Shown in pieces: positions 33,860 to 43,274 of a DNA stretch of 64,000 nucleotides (position 1 is the first letter of the stretch; each line of letters opens with the position of its first letter). The position numbers and the translations under genes are program-made. The stretch comes from Thalassospira sp. (lineage in GTDB: Bacteria; Pseudomonadota; Alphaproteobacteria; Rhodospirillales; Thalassospiraceae), in contig NZ_PAQR01000003.1 of assembly GCF_002709775.1 (NCBI RefSeq), forward strand, positions 24,512 to 88,511, given 5' to 3'. Below the pieces are notes generated by a model. That model did no database searches. It saw only the letters and a list, made by a program, of their open reading frames with translations, and was not told the DNA's origin.

Positions 33860-34432
33860 ATGATCGGATTTATTGAATTCGCGGACAAACTGTCAGCCTG
33901 GTTTGGCAAGGCCTTTGGCTGGCTGATCATCCTCATGACGCTTGGCATGAGCTATGAGGTGATCTCGCGATACCTATTTAACGCACCAACCACCTGGTCA
34001 CTTGATGTGTCCTTTATCATGTATGGCACGCTGTTCATGATGGGTGGGGCCTATACCCTGTCACGTGGCGGGCATGTCCGCGGCGATTTCCTTTATCGCC
34101 TGTGGAAGCCGACGACCCAGGCCAAGGTCGACCTGGTTTTATATATCTTCTTCTTCTTCCCCGGTGTGACCGCACTGATCCTGGCAGGCTGGAAATATGC
34201 CGCCCGGTCATTCGGATACGGAGAAGTCAGTGTGAACAGCCCGGCGGGTGTTCCGATCTTTCAATTCAAGGCGGTGATTGTCGCGGCCGGTATTCTTTTG
34301 TTCATCCAGGGCATCGCCCAGGTGATGCGCTGCATTCTGTGTATCCGTGAAGGGTACTGGCGCAATGCGGATGACGATGTTGAAGAAACCGAAGAGCTGC
34401 TGATGAAGCAGCAAGTGACCAAGGAAGACTGA
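33860..34432 (+). CDS. TRAP transporter small permease (DctQ)
   Basis: The 190-residue membrane protein has four predicted helices. The DctQ motif SYEVISRYLFNAPTTWSLDV opens the conserved part and GGAYTLSRGGHVRGDFLY follows. The C-terminus is acidic (NADDDVEETEELL). It pairs with the large permease encoded 56 bases downstream. The ATG at 33860 has AGGA upstream; the longer frame adds 14 hydrophilic codons. Confidence 0.92.
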   Translation: MIGFIEFADKLSAWFGKAFGWLIILMTLGMSYEVISRYLFNAPTTWSLDVSFIMYGTLFMMGGAYTLSRGGHVRGDFLYRLWKPTTQAKVDLVLYIFFFFPGVTALILAGWKYAARSFGYGEVSVNSPAGVPIFQFKAVIVAAGILLFIQGIAQVMRCILCIREGYWRNADDDVEETEELLMKQQVTKED

Positions 34433-34488
34433 ACCCATGACAGTTCCTGGTTCATACGCGATACACGCCCCCGAACGGAGCAGCCAAA

Positions 34489-35910
34489 GTGATTGACGCA
34501 CATGTCGCCCTGATGATGCTGGGCATCTTTATTCTACTGGTATTTCTGGGCTTCCCGGTTGCCTTCACCCTGATGGCGCTTGGGATCGGATTTGGCTATT
34601 ACGCCTATTTCGATGCAGGCCGTATGTGGCGGGCCTTTAACCGACTGGCCGAAGACAGTGACACCCTTACATCCGCGATCACGTGGGTTGAAGGGGCAGT
34701 TAACAACCGAATATTCGATCTGTTCATCAACCAGACATACACGGTGATGTCCAACGAGGTCCTGACAGCGGTGCCGCTGTTCCTGTTCATGGGCTATATC
34801 GTTGAACGTGCCAACATCGTGAACCGTCTGTTTTCCACCCTTAACATTGCCGCACGCAATATCCCCGGTTCCCTTGGTGTTGCAGCCCTGATCACCTGTG
34901 CGCTGTTTGCAACCGCGACCGGGATTGTGGGCGCGGTTGTGACCCTGATGGGGATGCTGGCCCTGCCGGCGATGTTGAAGGCGCGTTACGATAAAAGCTT
35001 TGCATCGGGCATCATTTGTGCCGGTGGTACGCTTGGCATTCTGATCCCGCCATCGATCATGCTGATCGTTTATGCGGCGGCGTCAGGTGTTTCGATCGTG
35101 CGTCTTTATGCCGGTGCACTTCTGCCGGGTCTGACGCTGGTCGGGTTGTATCTGCTCTATGTCATGGGGCGTGCAATGTTGCAGCCCAAAGCTGCCCCGC
35201 GTCCGAGCAGTGACGAGATTCCTGAAGTGCCGCTGCCCAAGGTGCTCTGGATGCTGGCGACCTCGTTCTTCCCGCTGGCCTTCCTGATTTTGGCAGTGCT
35301 TGGCTCGATCCTGTTTGGTCTGGCAACCCCGACCGAGGCGGCATCAATCGGTGCACTGGGTGGTATGGTTTTGGCGGCTGCTTATCGGGCGCTGACCTTT
35401 GATCGCCTGCGGGAATCGGTTTATCTGACGGTGCGCACATCGGCGATGGTGTGCTGGCTGTTTGTCGGGTCCTACACCTTCTCGTCTGTGTTCTCCTATC
35501 TTGGTGGTGAACATGTGATTGCCGAGTTTGTCGGTGGTCTTGACCTGACACCGCTGCAGTTCCTGCTTCTGGCACAGCTGATCATCTTCCTGCTGGGCTG
35601 GCCGCTGGAATGGTCGGAAATCATCATCATCTTCGTTCCGATCTTCCTGCCGCTGCTGCCGCTGTTTGATATTGATCCGCTGTTCTTTGGCATTCTGGTG
35701 GCGCTGAACCTGCAGACGTCGTTCCTGACTCCGCCAATGGCCATGTCGGCCTATTACCTCAAAGGGGTGGCACCCAACGGGATATTGTTGACCGATATCT
35801 TCAAGGGGATCATGCCGTTCCTGTTCATGGTGATTGTCAGCATGGTTTTGATGTACGCTTTCCCACAGATCGTGTTCCATCTGCCGGATCTGTTCTACGG
35901 CGCACGCTAA
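34489..35910 (+). CDS. TRAP transporter large permease (DctM)
   Basis: The 473-residue sodium-driven permease starts at GTG with GGAG upstream. Family phrases include VFLGFPVAFTLMALG, PLFLFMGYIVERANIVNRLF, FATATGIVGAVVTLMGMLAL, GGTLGILIPPSIMLIVYA and LQTSFLTPPMAMSAYYLKGV. It has the longer form, with an extra cytoplasmic segment near VMGRAMLQPKAAPRPSSDE, typical of the TakM/mannitol-chloroaromatic subgroup. The DctQ gene lies 56 bases upstream and the amidase starts 13 bases downstream. Confidence 0.93.
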   Translation: MIDAHVALMMLGIFILLVFLGFPVAFTLMALGIGFGYYAYFDAGRMWRAFNRLAEDSDTLTSAITWVEGAVNNRIFDLFINQTYTVMSNEVLTAVPLFLFMGYIVERANIVNRLFSTLNIAARNIPGSLGVAALITCALFATATGIVGAVVTLMGMLALPAMLKARYDKSFASGIICAGGTLGILIPPSIMLIVYAAASGVSIVRLYAGALLPGLTLVGLYLLYVMGRAMLQPKAAPRPSSDEIPEVPLPKVLWMLATSFFPLAFLILAVLGSILFGLATPTEAASIGALGGMVLAAAYRALTFDRLRESVYLTVRTSAMVCWLFVGSYTFSSVFSYLGGEHVIAEFVGGLDLTPLQFLLLAQLIIFLLGWPLEWSEIIIIFVPIFLPLLPLFDIDPLFFGILVALNLQTSFLTPPMAMSAYYLKGVAPNGILLTDIFKGIMPFLFMVIVSMVLMYAFPQIVFHLPDLFYGAR

Positions 35911-35923
35911 GGGGATTGCCTGA

Positions 35924-37276
35924 ATGAGTAACATCAACCCGTTACTGACACTTGATGTCGTCGAGTTGCGTGACCGCCTTGCAAGCGGGGCGGTCCGCGC
36001 AGTCGAATATGTCGAGGCCTGTCTGGAACGTATTGCCGAAGTCGAACCGCAGGTTCAGGCATGGGCGTGGCTTGATAGCGATCATGCCATTGCCCAGGCC
36101 CGGGCTCTTGATGCAAGGCGTCAGGCCGGGGCACCGATTGGCCCGCTCCATGGTTTGCCGGTCGGTCTTAAGGACGTGATTGATACGGCCAATATTCCGA
36201 CCGCCAATGGCACGGTGCTTGACGAAGGCCGGGTGCCAAGCGAAGACGCGGTGCTTGTATCGCGTCTGAAGGCGGCCGGGGCGATTATTATGGGCAAGAC
36301 GGTCTCGACCGAGCTTGCCTTCATGCATCCGTCCAAAACGCGCAACCCGCACAATCCGGATCATACCCCCGGTGGGTCATCAGCTGGATCGGCCGCCGCC
36401 GTTGCTGCGGCCATGATCCCGCTTGCGGTGGGCACGCAAACTGGTGGCTCGGTGATCCGGCCAGCCTCGTTCTGTGGGGTGGTTGGTTTCAAGCCAAGCT
36501 TTGGCGCGATTGCCCGCACGGGCGTTCTCAGCCAAAGCCCGACCCTTGATACCATTGGTGTGTTTGCCAATTCGGTCGACGGGGCAGCGATGGTGGCCGA
36601 AAGCCTGTTTGGCTATGACGCGGGTGATCCGGCAACCACGCCAAGCCCGACGCCGCGCTTGCTCGATACCGCCAAGGCAACCCCGCGCGTCACGCCAACC
36701 TTGGCCTTTGTCCGCCCGCCGCAATTTGACGAGCTTGCCGACAAAGAAACCGTGGCGGCGTTTCGCGAGATTACCGACATGCTCGGTGATCAGTGTTTCG
36801 AGGCACCCTTGCCAAATGCATTTGACGATGCAGCGGCATTACGGGCCCGGATCAATTTTGCTGAAATGGCCAAGGACTATTACGGCTATGAAAAGCGGGG
36901 CCGGGATCAGTTGTCGCCCGAAATTTGCGAGGCCCTTGATAAGGGCAATGACGTCAAGGCGCGCGACTATCTGGCGGCCCTTGATTGGCGCAAGGTTCTG
37001 AATGCCGGGCTGGAAGAGGTGTTTAAACGCTGTGATGCGATCATCACACCGGCGGCACCCGGACCGGCACCGGCCAATCTTCAGACCACCGGCAATGCGA
37101 TCTTTAATGGTCTTTGGACATTCTGCGGCACGCCAGCTGTGACCATTCCGTTGTTATGGTCACAAAGCGGGATGCCGATGGGAATTCAGCTTGTCGGGCG
37201 GGTTGGCGATGATGCGCGACTGATGCGCACGGCCAACTGGCTCAAAACATTTCTTGGTAATCAGGAGGACGCGTGA
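35924..37276 (+). CDS. amidase (amidase-signature family)
   Basis: A 450-residue hydrolase with the Ser-cisSer-Lys triad: Lys83 in VGLKDVIDTA, the Gly/Ser motif TPGGSSAGSAAA (Ser152/153) and the nucleophile Ser176 in QTGGSVIRPASFCG. It cleaves a C-N amide bond to release ammonia or an amine. GatA is unlikely because the gene sits in a TRAP operon and lacks GatB/C neighbours. The transporter probably imports an organic acid amide or a compound whose product is an acid amide. Confidence 0.9.
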   Translation: MSNINPLLTLDVVELRDRLASGAVRAVEYVEACLERIAEVEPQVQAWAWLDSDHAIAQARALDARRQAGAPIGPLHGLPVGLKDVIDTANIPTANGTVLDEGRVPSEDAVLVSRLKAAGAIIMGKTVSTELAFMHPSKTRNPHNPDHTPGGSSAGSAAAVAAAMIPLAVGTQTGGSVIRPASFCGVVGFKPSFGAIARTGVLSQSPTLDTIGVFANSVDGAAMVAESLFGYDAGDPATTPSPTPRLLDTAKATPRVTPTLAFVRPPQFDELADKETVAAFREITDMLGDQCFEAPLPNAFDDAAALRARINFAEMAKDYYGYEKRGRDQLSPEICEALDKGNDVKARDYLAALDWRKVLNAGLEEVFKRCDAIITPAAPGPAPANLQTTGNAIFNGLWTFCGTPAVTIPLLWSQSGMPMGIQLVGRVGDDARLMRTANWLKTFLGNQEDA

Positions 37277-37461
37277 TGGAAAACGTTCTTTTAAATCGTG
37301 CGATGGCCTTGTTGGCCTTTATCGTCCTCGCGGCATCTGTCGTAACGCTTGTGGTCTATGTTCCGCGTTGGGATCTGGCGATCATGGTCGGGTTCACCCT
37401 GTGTCTGGCAGGGTGGGACATGTGGCATGTCGCCATGGGTCACAAGGAAGACAAACACTGA
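37276..37461 (+). CDS. two-helix small membrane protein
   Basis: A 61-residue protein, MENVLLNRAMALLAFIVLAA then a second helix (LAIMVGFTLCLAGWDMW) and a short charged tail (HKEDKH). Its ATG overlaps the amidase stop as TGATG and has a clear AGGAGG 7 bases upstream, so it is translated with the operon. I recognise no family. A role as an accessory subunit of the TRAP permease is possible but unsupported by sequence. Confidence 0.72.
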   Translation: MENVLLNRAMALLAFIVLAASVVTLVVYVPRWDLAIMVGFTLCLAGWDMWHVAMGHKEDKH

Positions 37462-37499
37462 TCCAGCGGGGGTAAACCCCTGTGGATGCAAGCCGAACT

Positions 37500-37533
37500 T
37501 CGGGGCAGGAAGCACTTCCTGCCCCGTTTTTTG
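37500..37533. terminator. strong terminator between convergent TRAP-amidase and ectoine operons
   Basis: Perfect arms CGGGGCAGGAAG / CTTCCTGCCCCG with a 2-base centre, followed by TTTTTTG, between genes that end at 37461 (plus) and 37538 (minus). Confidence 0.88.
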
Positions 37534-37537
37534 TTCG

Positions 37538-38029
37538 TTACTTGCGTTCGGGCGGGGCCACAAGGTTCTCGATCGGCGGGATCGGTGTGGTTTTAACCTT
37601 TTTGGTGACGATATAGGTGAAATACCGATCAATCCCGATATTGGACACCAAAAGGCCGTCAATCATGCGCTGATAGGCATCAACGTCATGGCACAGCACC
37701 TTGAGCATGTAATCCACGCCGCCGCCAAGCGCATAGCATTCGACGATTTCGGGGATGTCCTGGACCGCGCGTTCGAAAATCTGGAAATCATCATGCTGGT
37801 GATGACGGAGTGTGACTTCGGTCAGAACCAGCGTCGGCTTGACCAGCTTTTCCAGATTGATATGGGCGTGATAGCCCGAGATGACGCCAAGATCCTCAAG
37901 CCGTTTGAGCCGTTCCCAACACGGGCTTGGCGAAAGGTTCACCGCCTCGGCCAGTTTGACCTTGGTGATGCGCCCTTCGCGTTGCAGGGTTTTAAGGATT
38001 TTCAGATCCAGCTCATCAAGCCTGATCAT
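37538..38029 (-). CDS. doeX: Lrp/AsnC-type regulator of ectoine degradation (DoeX)
   Basis: A 163-residue AsnC/Lrp protein: helix-turn-helix in LDLKILKTLQREGRITKVKL and LSPSPCWERLKRLEDLG, effector domain in VECYALGGGVDYMLKVLCHD. It is the last gene of the ectoine operon, starting 2 bases after doeB, the place held by doeX in Halomonas elongata. DoeX-type regulators bind near doeA in response to degradation intermediates. The start ATGATCAGG at 38029 is preferred to the longer frame, which overlaps doeB. The assignment rests on position plus family. Confidence 0.85.
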   Translation of the reverse strand: MIRLDELDLKILKTLQREGRITKVKLAEAVNLSPSPCWERLKRLEDLGVISGYHAHINLEKLVKPTLVLTEVTLRHHQHDDFQIFERAVQDIPEIVECYALGGGVDYMLKVLCHDVDAYQRMIDGLLVSNIGIDRYFTYIVTKKVKTTPIPPIENLVAPPERK

Positions 38030-38031
38030 GA

Positions 38032-39030
38032 TCAGAGCACCTCGGCAATCACAATCAGGCAGTCGCCCGTCTTGATCAGGCCCTGGAAGTGACGGCACGA
38101 TACGATGCCGTCACGCGGGGCATAATATTCACGCGGCGGGGTTCCGGTGCGTTCCACATCATAGATACGCGCAATCAGATCGCCTTCCTTGACCATGTCC
38201 CCCAGATCAACGCAGGGCTCAAACAGGCCGCTGGCCTCGGATGCGACAAAGCACCGGTCATCAGGCATATCGAGCATGGTCGTACCGGTCGGGGATGGTT
38301 CAATTTCGCCCTTGAGGATGCCGGCATGAATAAGGATGTTACGCACACCGCGATCAGCAATGGCGACACGTTCGGCGGTGGTCGACCCACCACCCCCCAG
38401 TTCGGTGGTGACAAAGGTTTTGCCAGCTTCCTCGACCACGGTGTCAAACATGCCAACTGCATCAAGTTCGAGCATCATCATCGAATAGGGCGCGCCAAAT
38501 GCCTTCATGGCCGCAACACAACGGGCTTCCTGTTCCTTGTCGGGTAGAACGTGGGCGGCTGAGAACGGAATGAAATCAAGCGTCTTGCCGCCGGAATGGA
38601 TATCCAGAACGATATCGGCTTCAGGCACGAGATAGCGGAAAATGTAATCGGCGATCTTTTGCGTGACGGTGCCATCGGGTTTGCCCGGGAAGGACCGGTT
38701 CATGTTGCCAGCATCAATCGGGGATGTGCGGGACGCATTGCGAAACGCCGGATAGTTCATGGCGGGCAGAATGATCACGCGGCCGGTGATCTCACCCACC
38801 GACAGGGATTCAGCAAGTTTGAACAGTGACACCAGACCTTCATATTCATCGCCATGGTTGCCGCCGGTCAGAAGCGCCGTCGGGCCATTACCATTGCGGA
38901 TCACGGTGATCGGGATCATCACGGCACCCCACGCGGAATCATCGCGCGAATAGGGCAGCTTTAAAAAGCCGTGGTGAATGCCATCCTGATCAAGCGGGAT
39001 CGTCGGGCTGATGGGTGATGGTTTTGTCAT
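38032..39030 (-). CDS. doeB: N-alpha-acetyl-L-2,4-diaminobutyrate deacetylase
   Basis: A 332-residue zinc deacylase of the succinylglutamate desuccinylase/aspartoacylase family. Zinc ligands are in TGGNHGDEYEG (His, Glu) and IVLDIHSGGKTLDF (His). Other family features are AGNMNRSFPGKPDG with its substrate-binding Arg and the catalytic Glu in TELGGGG. It removes acetate from the product of DoeA to give 2,4-diaminobutyrate. It lies directly downstream of doeA on the same strand, separated by a gap with a long hairpin. The ATG at 39030 begins MTKPSPISPTIP. Confidence 0.93.
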   Translation of the reverse strand: MTKPSPISPTIPLDQDGIHHGFLKLPYSRDDSAWGAVMIPITVIRNGNGPTALLTGGNHGDEYEGLVSLFKLAESLSVGEITGRVIILPAMNYPAFRNASRTSPIDAGNMNRSFPGKPDGTVTQKIADYIFRYLVPEADIVLDIHSGGKTLDFIPFSAAHVLPDKEQEARCVAAMKAFGAPYSMMMLELDAVGMFDTVVEEAGKTFVTTELGGGGSTTAERVAIADRGVRNILIHAGILKGEIEPSPTGTTMLDMPDDRCFVASEASGLFEPCVDLGDMVKEGDLIARIYDVERTGTPPREYYAPRDGIVSCRHFQGLIKTGDCLIVIAEVL

Positions 39031-39087
39031 GGTCGTATCCTTAAAAAGCCTGACTTCGCGACCGTCGTCGTCAGGCTGTGGCATCTG

Positions 39088-39126
39088 GCAGCGCCCGACA
39101 TGATTCAATGTCCTGGCGGGCGCTGC
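39088..39126 (-). repeat. long hairpin between doeA and doeB
   Basis: Arms GCAGCGCCCG / CGGGCGCTGC enclose a second stem GACAT / ATGTC with loop gattca. No T-run follows on the minus strand, so it is more likely an mRNA processing or stability element than a terminator. Confidence 0.6.
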
Positions 39127-39141
39127 GGTTTTGGGCGGCTT

Positions 39142-40323
39142 TTAGTTTTTGACAAACAGCTGTCGTGGATAGCTGGTCAGGGTTTTCGACCCGGTTTCGG
39201 TGATCATCATGCTTTCGGTGATCTCGATCCCCCAGTCATCGAACCAAAGGCCCGGCATGAAGTGGAAGGTCATACCCGGTTCAAGAACCGTGCGGTCACC
39301 GGGGCGCAGGCTCATGGTGCGCTCGCCCCAGTCCGGCGGATAGGAAAGCCCGATCGGATAGCCACAGCGGCTGTCTTTTTCGATGCCGAATTTCTGCAAG
39401 ACGCCAAAGAAGGCGTTCGCGATGTCTTCGCAGACATTGCCAGGTTTTGCAGCTTCGAGACCGGCCTGAAGACCTTCGATCAGGGCACTTTCGGCATCCA
39501 GAAAACGCTGATCCGGGTCACCAAGATAGATCGTGCGCGACAGCGGTGCATGATAGCGGCGGTAACAGCCGGCAATTTCAAAGAAGGTCCCGGCATTGCC
39601 CGGAACGGGTTTTTCATCCCAGGTCAGATGAGGGGCACCTGCATCCTGCCCGGACGGTAGAAGCGGCACAATGGCGGGATAGTCGCCACCAATGCCATCA
39701 ATACCGGCGATCCCGGTACGGAAAATTTCCGCGACCAGTTCGTTCTTTTTCATGCCCGGTTCAACGATTTCGAAAATGCGTTCATGCATGTTTTCAACAA
39801 TGCGTGCCGCCTGACGCATATAGAAAATCTCGGTTTCCGATTTAACCGCGCGCTGCCAGTTCACAAGTGCGGTAGCGTCGGAAAACTTGGCATTCGGCAG
39901 ATGGGTCTGGAGCTGCAGGAAAGCCTTGGCCGAGAAATAGTAGTTATCCATTTCCACACCAATGCGGCGCGATCCCCAACCGCGATGTTCAATCACCTCG
40001 GCAAGGTAGTCCATCGGGTGATGGGTGGTCGATTGCACATAGTAATCCGCATACGGGATGATACGGTCATGCGGCATATAGACCGTGCGTTTGGCCCCGT
40101 TGGCATCCTGCGAACGCCCGAACCAGATCGGGTCGTCTTCTATCGGTACCAGTACACATTGATGGACATAGAACGACCAGCCGTCATAGCCGGTCAGCCA
40201 GGCCATGTTTGACGGATCGGTCACGATCAGAAGATCGACGCCCTTTTCCACCATGGCTTTTTTGGTTTTCTCCAGGCGTTCGGCGTATTCCTCACGCGTG
40301 AAATTCAATTCTACCTGGCTCAT
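39142..40323 (-). CDS. doeA: ectoine hydrolase
   Basis: A 393-residue member of the creatinase/aminopeptidase P (M24) fold. The N-terminal domain contains LLIVTDPSNMAWLTGYDGWS. The pita-bread domain has YPAIVPLLPSGQDAGAPHLTW and EIAGCYRRYHAPLSRTIYLG. The C-terminal part has GLSYPPDWGERTMSLRPGD and TFHFMPGLWFDDWGIEITE. These phrases are characteristic of DoeA, which opens the ectoine ring to N-acetyl-diaminobutyrate. Some metal ligands of true M24 peptidases are replaced, as known for this branch. Neighbours eutABC and doeB confirm the role. Confidence 0.95.
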   Translation of the reverse strand: MSQVELNFTREEYAERLEKTKKAMVEKGVDLLIVTDPSNMAWLTGYDGWSFYVHQCVLVPIEDDPIWFGRSQDANGAKRTVYMPHDRIIPYADYYVQSTTHHPMDYLAEVIEHRGWGSRRIGVEMDNYYFSAKAFLQLQTHLPNAKFSDATALVNWQRAVKSETEIFYMRQAARIVENMHERIFEIVEPGMKKNELVAEIFRTGIAGIDGIGGDYPAIVPLLPSGQDAGAPHLTWDEKPVPGNAGTFFEIAGCYRRYHAPLSRTIYLGDPDQRFLDAESALIEGLQAGLEAAKPGNVCEDIANAFFGVLQKFGIEKDSRCGYPIGLSYPPDWGERTMSLRPGDRTVLEPGMTFHFMPGLWFDDWGIEITESMMITETGSKTLTSYPRQLFVKN

Positions 40324-40380
40324 CGCAGGCCTCCAGATAAAGGCGGGGTTTCAGCTTCCTGACCCATTTTCCTTTTGTTG

Positions 40381-41373
40381 TTACGAATTAATCTCGACCC
40401 CTGCACCGGCTGCATCACAGCGGTGACGGGCGAGGGTGGCGATCGCGGTGTCCTGAACACCGGTTCCGGTCAAATCACAGACCGTAATCTGACCTGCAGA
40501 TGTTCTGCCGGTCAAGGATTTGGCAATGATCTGGCCGAGTTCGGGTAATGCTGCGTCAGCAGCAACAATACCGGCATCGATGGCGTGATGAAGTTCGCCA
40601 AGAATGCGGGTTTGTGCCTGACTGTCGCTGACATAAAGGTCGGCCTGCCCGATCAGGGCAGGATCAATTTCGTTCTTGTGTTCGGCATCCGATCCCATGG
40701 CGGTCACATGGGTGCCCGGTTGAACCCAATCGGCCATCAGGACGGGTTCGCGCGCAGGCGTCGTGGTGACGATGATGTCAGCCGTTGCAGCAGCATCCCT
40801 GCCATCCGTGGTCGCACTCACCGGAATGCCCAGTTCAAGCGATGCCTTTTTCGCGCAGGCCTCGGCCTTGGCAAGGTCGCGTGCCCAAATGGTGGCCGAG
40901 GTGATATTGCGCACCAGTGTCAGCGCCTTGAGCTGCAAACCCGCCTGCACACCGGCACCATAGATCGCGGCATGTTTGGCGTCTTCACGGGCCAGATGTT
41001 TGGCGGCAACACCGCCCGCAGCGGCCGTGCGCACATCTGTCAGATAGCCGTTATCAAGCAACACGGCCTCAAGCAGGCCGGTCTTGGATGAAAACAGGTT
41101 CATCAATCCGTTGACCGATGGCAGGCCGAGTTTCGGGTTATCAAAAAAGCCGGGGCTGATCTTGATCGCGAAGCTGTCTATGCCCGGTACATAGGCTGTT
41201 TTGACATCGACCTCGCCATTAAACTCGTCAATGTCCAGACGCAGGATCGGCGGCATGCGGACATCCTGCGTGGCAAGCGCCTTGAACGCGCCTTCAACAC
41301 AGTCAATGGCATCCATGTCCAGATCAATGACGTTGCGCAGGTCCGTTTCGGTCAGAATTCTGATCGTGGGCAT
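40381..41373 (-). CDS. eutC: ectoine utilisation protein EutC (ornithine cyclodeaminase-like)
   Basis: The 330-residue protein is of the ornithine cyclodeaminase/mu-crystallin family. It has SFAIKISPGFFDNPKLGLPS with the substrate-binding Lys, the Rossmann motif IYGAGVQAGLQLKAL, and GTHVTAMGSDAEHKNEIDP, including the conserved Asp. In ectoine users EutC is encoded with EutA and EutB, and the three are thought to convert hydroxyectoine to ectoine. It begins 5 bases after eutB, so the genes are one operon. Confidence 0.93.
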   Translation of the reverse strand: MPTIRILTETDLRNVIDLDMDAIDCVEGAFKALATQDVRMPPILRLDIDEFNGEVDVKTAYVPGIDSFAIKISPGFFDNPKLGLPSVNGLMNLFSSKTGLLEAVLLDNGYLTDVRTAAAGGVAAKHLAREDAKHAAIYGAGVQAGLQLKALTLVRNITSATIWARDLAKAEACAKKASLELGIPVSATTDGRDAAATADIIVTTTPAREPVLMADWVQPGTHVTAMGSDAEHKNEIDPALIGQADLYVSDSQAQTRILGELHHAIDAGIVAADAALPELGQIIAKSLTGRTSAGQITVCDLTGTGVQDTAIATLARHRCDAAGAGVEINS

Positions 41374-41378
41374 TCAGG

Positions 41379-42368
41379 TTACTCCGCCATCAGGTCGACG
41401 TCTTCGCCGCCAACAATGCGTTTATGCATATCCATGTCGATATTGCATCCCGTCGTCAGGACAACCGTGCGCCCCGGGTTATCGACCAGTCCGGCGCGAA
41501 GGGCGGCAATACCAACCGCACCAGCCCCCTCAATCACCTGTTGGTCGTCGAGATAGGCTGCCCGGATGCCGTCGGCGATCTGGGCTTCGTTGACGAGCAC
41601 GAAATCGTCTGTCAGATCGCCGCACATATCAAACGTGTACTGGTTGTTTTCACCAATGCCGCCGCCAAGGCTGTCGGCCAGTGTCGGCAGTTCCTTCACC
41701 GCGGTCGGTTTGCCTTCCTGAAGGCTTGTTATCATCGCACAGCCGCGTTCCATCGTGATGCCGACAACCCGGATCATCGGATTGACCGACTTGGCGACCA
41801 GCGCCACACCGGCCAGCAACCCGCCGCCGGACAAAGGCACCAACAAGGTGTCCACTTCGGGAAGGGCTTCTATGATTTCAAGGCCAAGCGTGCCTTGCCC
41901 GGCAATGACATCGGCATGGTCAAAGGGCGGCAGCATGATCATGCCCTCCTCTTTGACCAGACGGTCGACTTCATGCTGGGCTGCGTCCTGTGACTGTCCG
42001 ATGATGCGGACTTCCGCCCCCTGGGCTCGGATGCCATCGATCTTGTTCCGGGGCACCAGTTCGGACATGCAGATGATCGAACGGACGCCTGCATTGCGCG
42101 CGGCATAGGCCAGTGCGCGGCCATAGTTACCAGTCGAAACACCAACAACACCCTTGGCTTTGTCTTCGTCGCTCAGGCGCAGAACCGCGTTGGCGGCACC
42201 GCGCAGCTTGAAGCTGCCGGTATATTGTTGCTGTTCGCATTTAAGCCAGACCGGGCTTCCGACACGATCCGTCAGGCTTGCTGACGGGCGCAATGGCGTG
42301 TGGATCACATGGTCCGCAATGGTTTTGCGGGCAGAAAGAACATCAGCAAATGTGATGGGGTCTTTCAT
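41379..42368 (-). CDS. eutB: hydroxyectoine utilisation dehydratase EutB (threonine dehydratase-like)
   Basis: A 329-residue PLP enzyme of fold II. The Schiff-base lysine is Lys54 in YTGSFKLRGAANAV. The phosphate-binding Gly loop is VPLSGGGLLAGVAL, with GVSTGNYGRALAYAAR near the cofactor. It is related to serine/threonine dehydratases and is proposed to dehydrate hydroxyectoine. The start ATG overlaps the eutA stop as ATGA, so the two are coupled. Confidence 0.93.
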   Translation of the reverse strand: MKDPITFADVLSARKTIADHVIHTPLRPSASLTDRVGSPVWLKCEQQQYTGSFKLRGAANAVLRLSDEDKAKGVVGVSTGNYGRALAYAARNAGVRSIICMSELVPRNKIDGIRAQGAEVRIIGQSQDAAQHEVDRLVKEEGMIMLPPFDHADVIAGQGTLGLEIIEALPEVDTLLVPLSGGGLLAGVALVAKSVNPMIRVVGITMERGCAMITSLQEGKPTAVKELPTLADSLGGGIGENNQYTFDMCGDLTDDFVLVNEAQIADGIRAAYLDDQQVIEGAGAVGIAALRAGLVDNPGRTVVLTTGCNIDMDMHKRIVGGEDVDLMAE

Positions 42369-43168
42369 GGGACCTCGACTTCGTTCGTTGGTTTCGGGGC
42401 CTGATCAAACAGGGTTCCAAACCCCGTGATCGGTTTTTTGTACTCAATCAGGTTCAAGGCGTGCCAGACCAGTGCCTGATTGCTGGTGATGACAGGCTTT
42501 TTAAGCTGCCGTTCGGCTTCCGCGATGATTTCGGCAGACCGGATCGCGGTGCAGGAAATAAACACCGCATCGGCATCCTGTGTATCGACCTTAAGTGCTG
42601 CTTCAAGGATCGCCTTGGGCGGCAGGGCGGTCATGTCTAAATCATTATCCAGACCAAAGCCCATCACGTTGGTGACCTCAAAACCCTTATCGGAAAATTC
42701 GTTGGCAACGGATTGGGTCACGGCCGGAAGATACGGGGTCAGGATGGCAATTTTTTGTGCGTTGATCGCACGCAGGGCAAGTTCACTTGCCAGAAGCGGA
42801 TTGGTGACCTTGGTGCCCGGCATGCCTTGATTGATCAGTTCGGCGATTTTGTCAGATCCGGTCACAGCTGTTCCCGATGTGCAGCCGAAAATGGCAACAT
42901 CGACGCCATAGCCCGGCAGAAGGGTTTTGGCCGCGCGCGGCAAGTCGGCCGCCATGGCCTGCAGGTTTTCGACCGTCACAGGATTGGCGTTTTCAATGCG
43001 CGTGGTGAACAGGCGCAGGTCACCGGGCAGGATGGTGCGCAGATCATCCTCGCTATTGAAATCGGTTGCCAGCGTGATCAGCCCAATCCGCCCTGCCGGT
43101 CCGACCGGGTCAGGGGAATAGGGCACATCCACCGGCTCTGGCGTGACCGCACGGGATACGGACATCAT
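42365..43168 (-). CDS. eutA: ectoine utilisation protein EutA (Asp/Glu racemase-like)
   Basis: The 267-residue protein of the maleate isomerase/arylmalonate decarboxylase/Asp-Glu racemase group has two active-site cysteines: one in VAIFGCTSGTAVTG and one in AVFISCTAIRSAEII. The opening after the leader is GRIGLITLATDFNSE. It is the first enzyme gene after the transporter genes and probably handles an intermediate between hydroxyectoine and ectoine. The start at 43168 has GGAG about 8 bases upstream. Confidence 0.92.
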   Translation of the reverse strand: MMSVSRAVTPEPVDVPYSPDPVGPAGRIGLITLATDFNSEDDLRTILPGDLRLFTTRIENANPVTVENLQAMAADLPRAAKTLLPGYGVDVAIFGCTSGTAVTGSDKIAELINQGMPGTKVTNPLLASELALRAINAQKIAILTPYLPAVTQSVANEFSDKGFEVTNVMGFGLDNDLDMTALPPKAILEAALKVDTQDADAVFISCTAIRSAEIIAEAERQLKKPVITSNQALVWHALNLIEYKKPITGFGTLFDQAPKPTNEVEVP

Positions 43169-43274
43169 CCTGAACTCCAGAGGCGGGCCGTCCCGATGAT
43201 GATCAGGACGACCCGGTCGTTTTAATTTTCAATATGCTTCCGGGCTTATCCGGAAATTGTGGGCCAGTGCTTGC

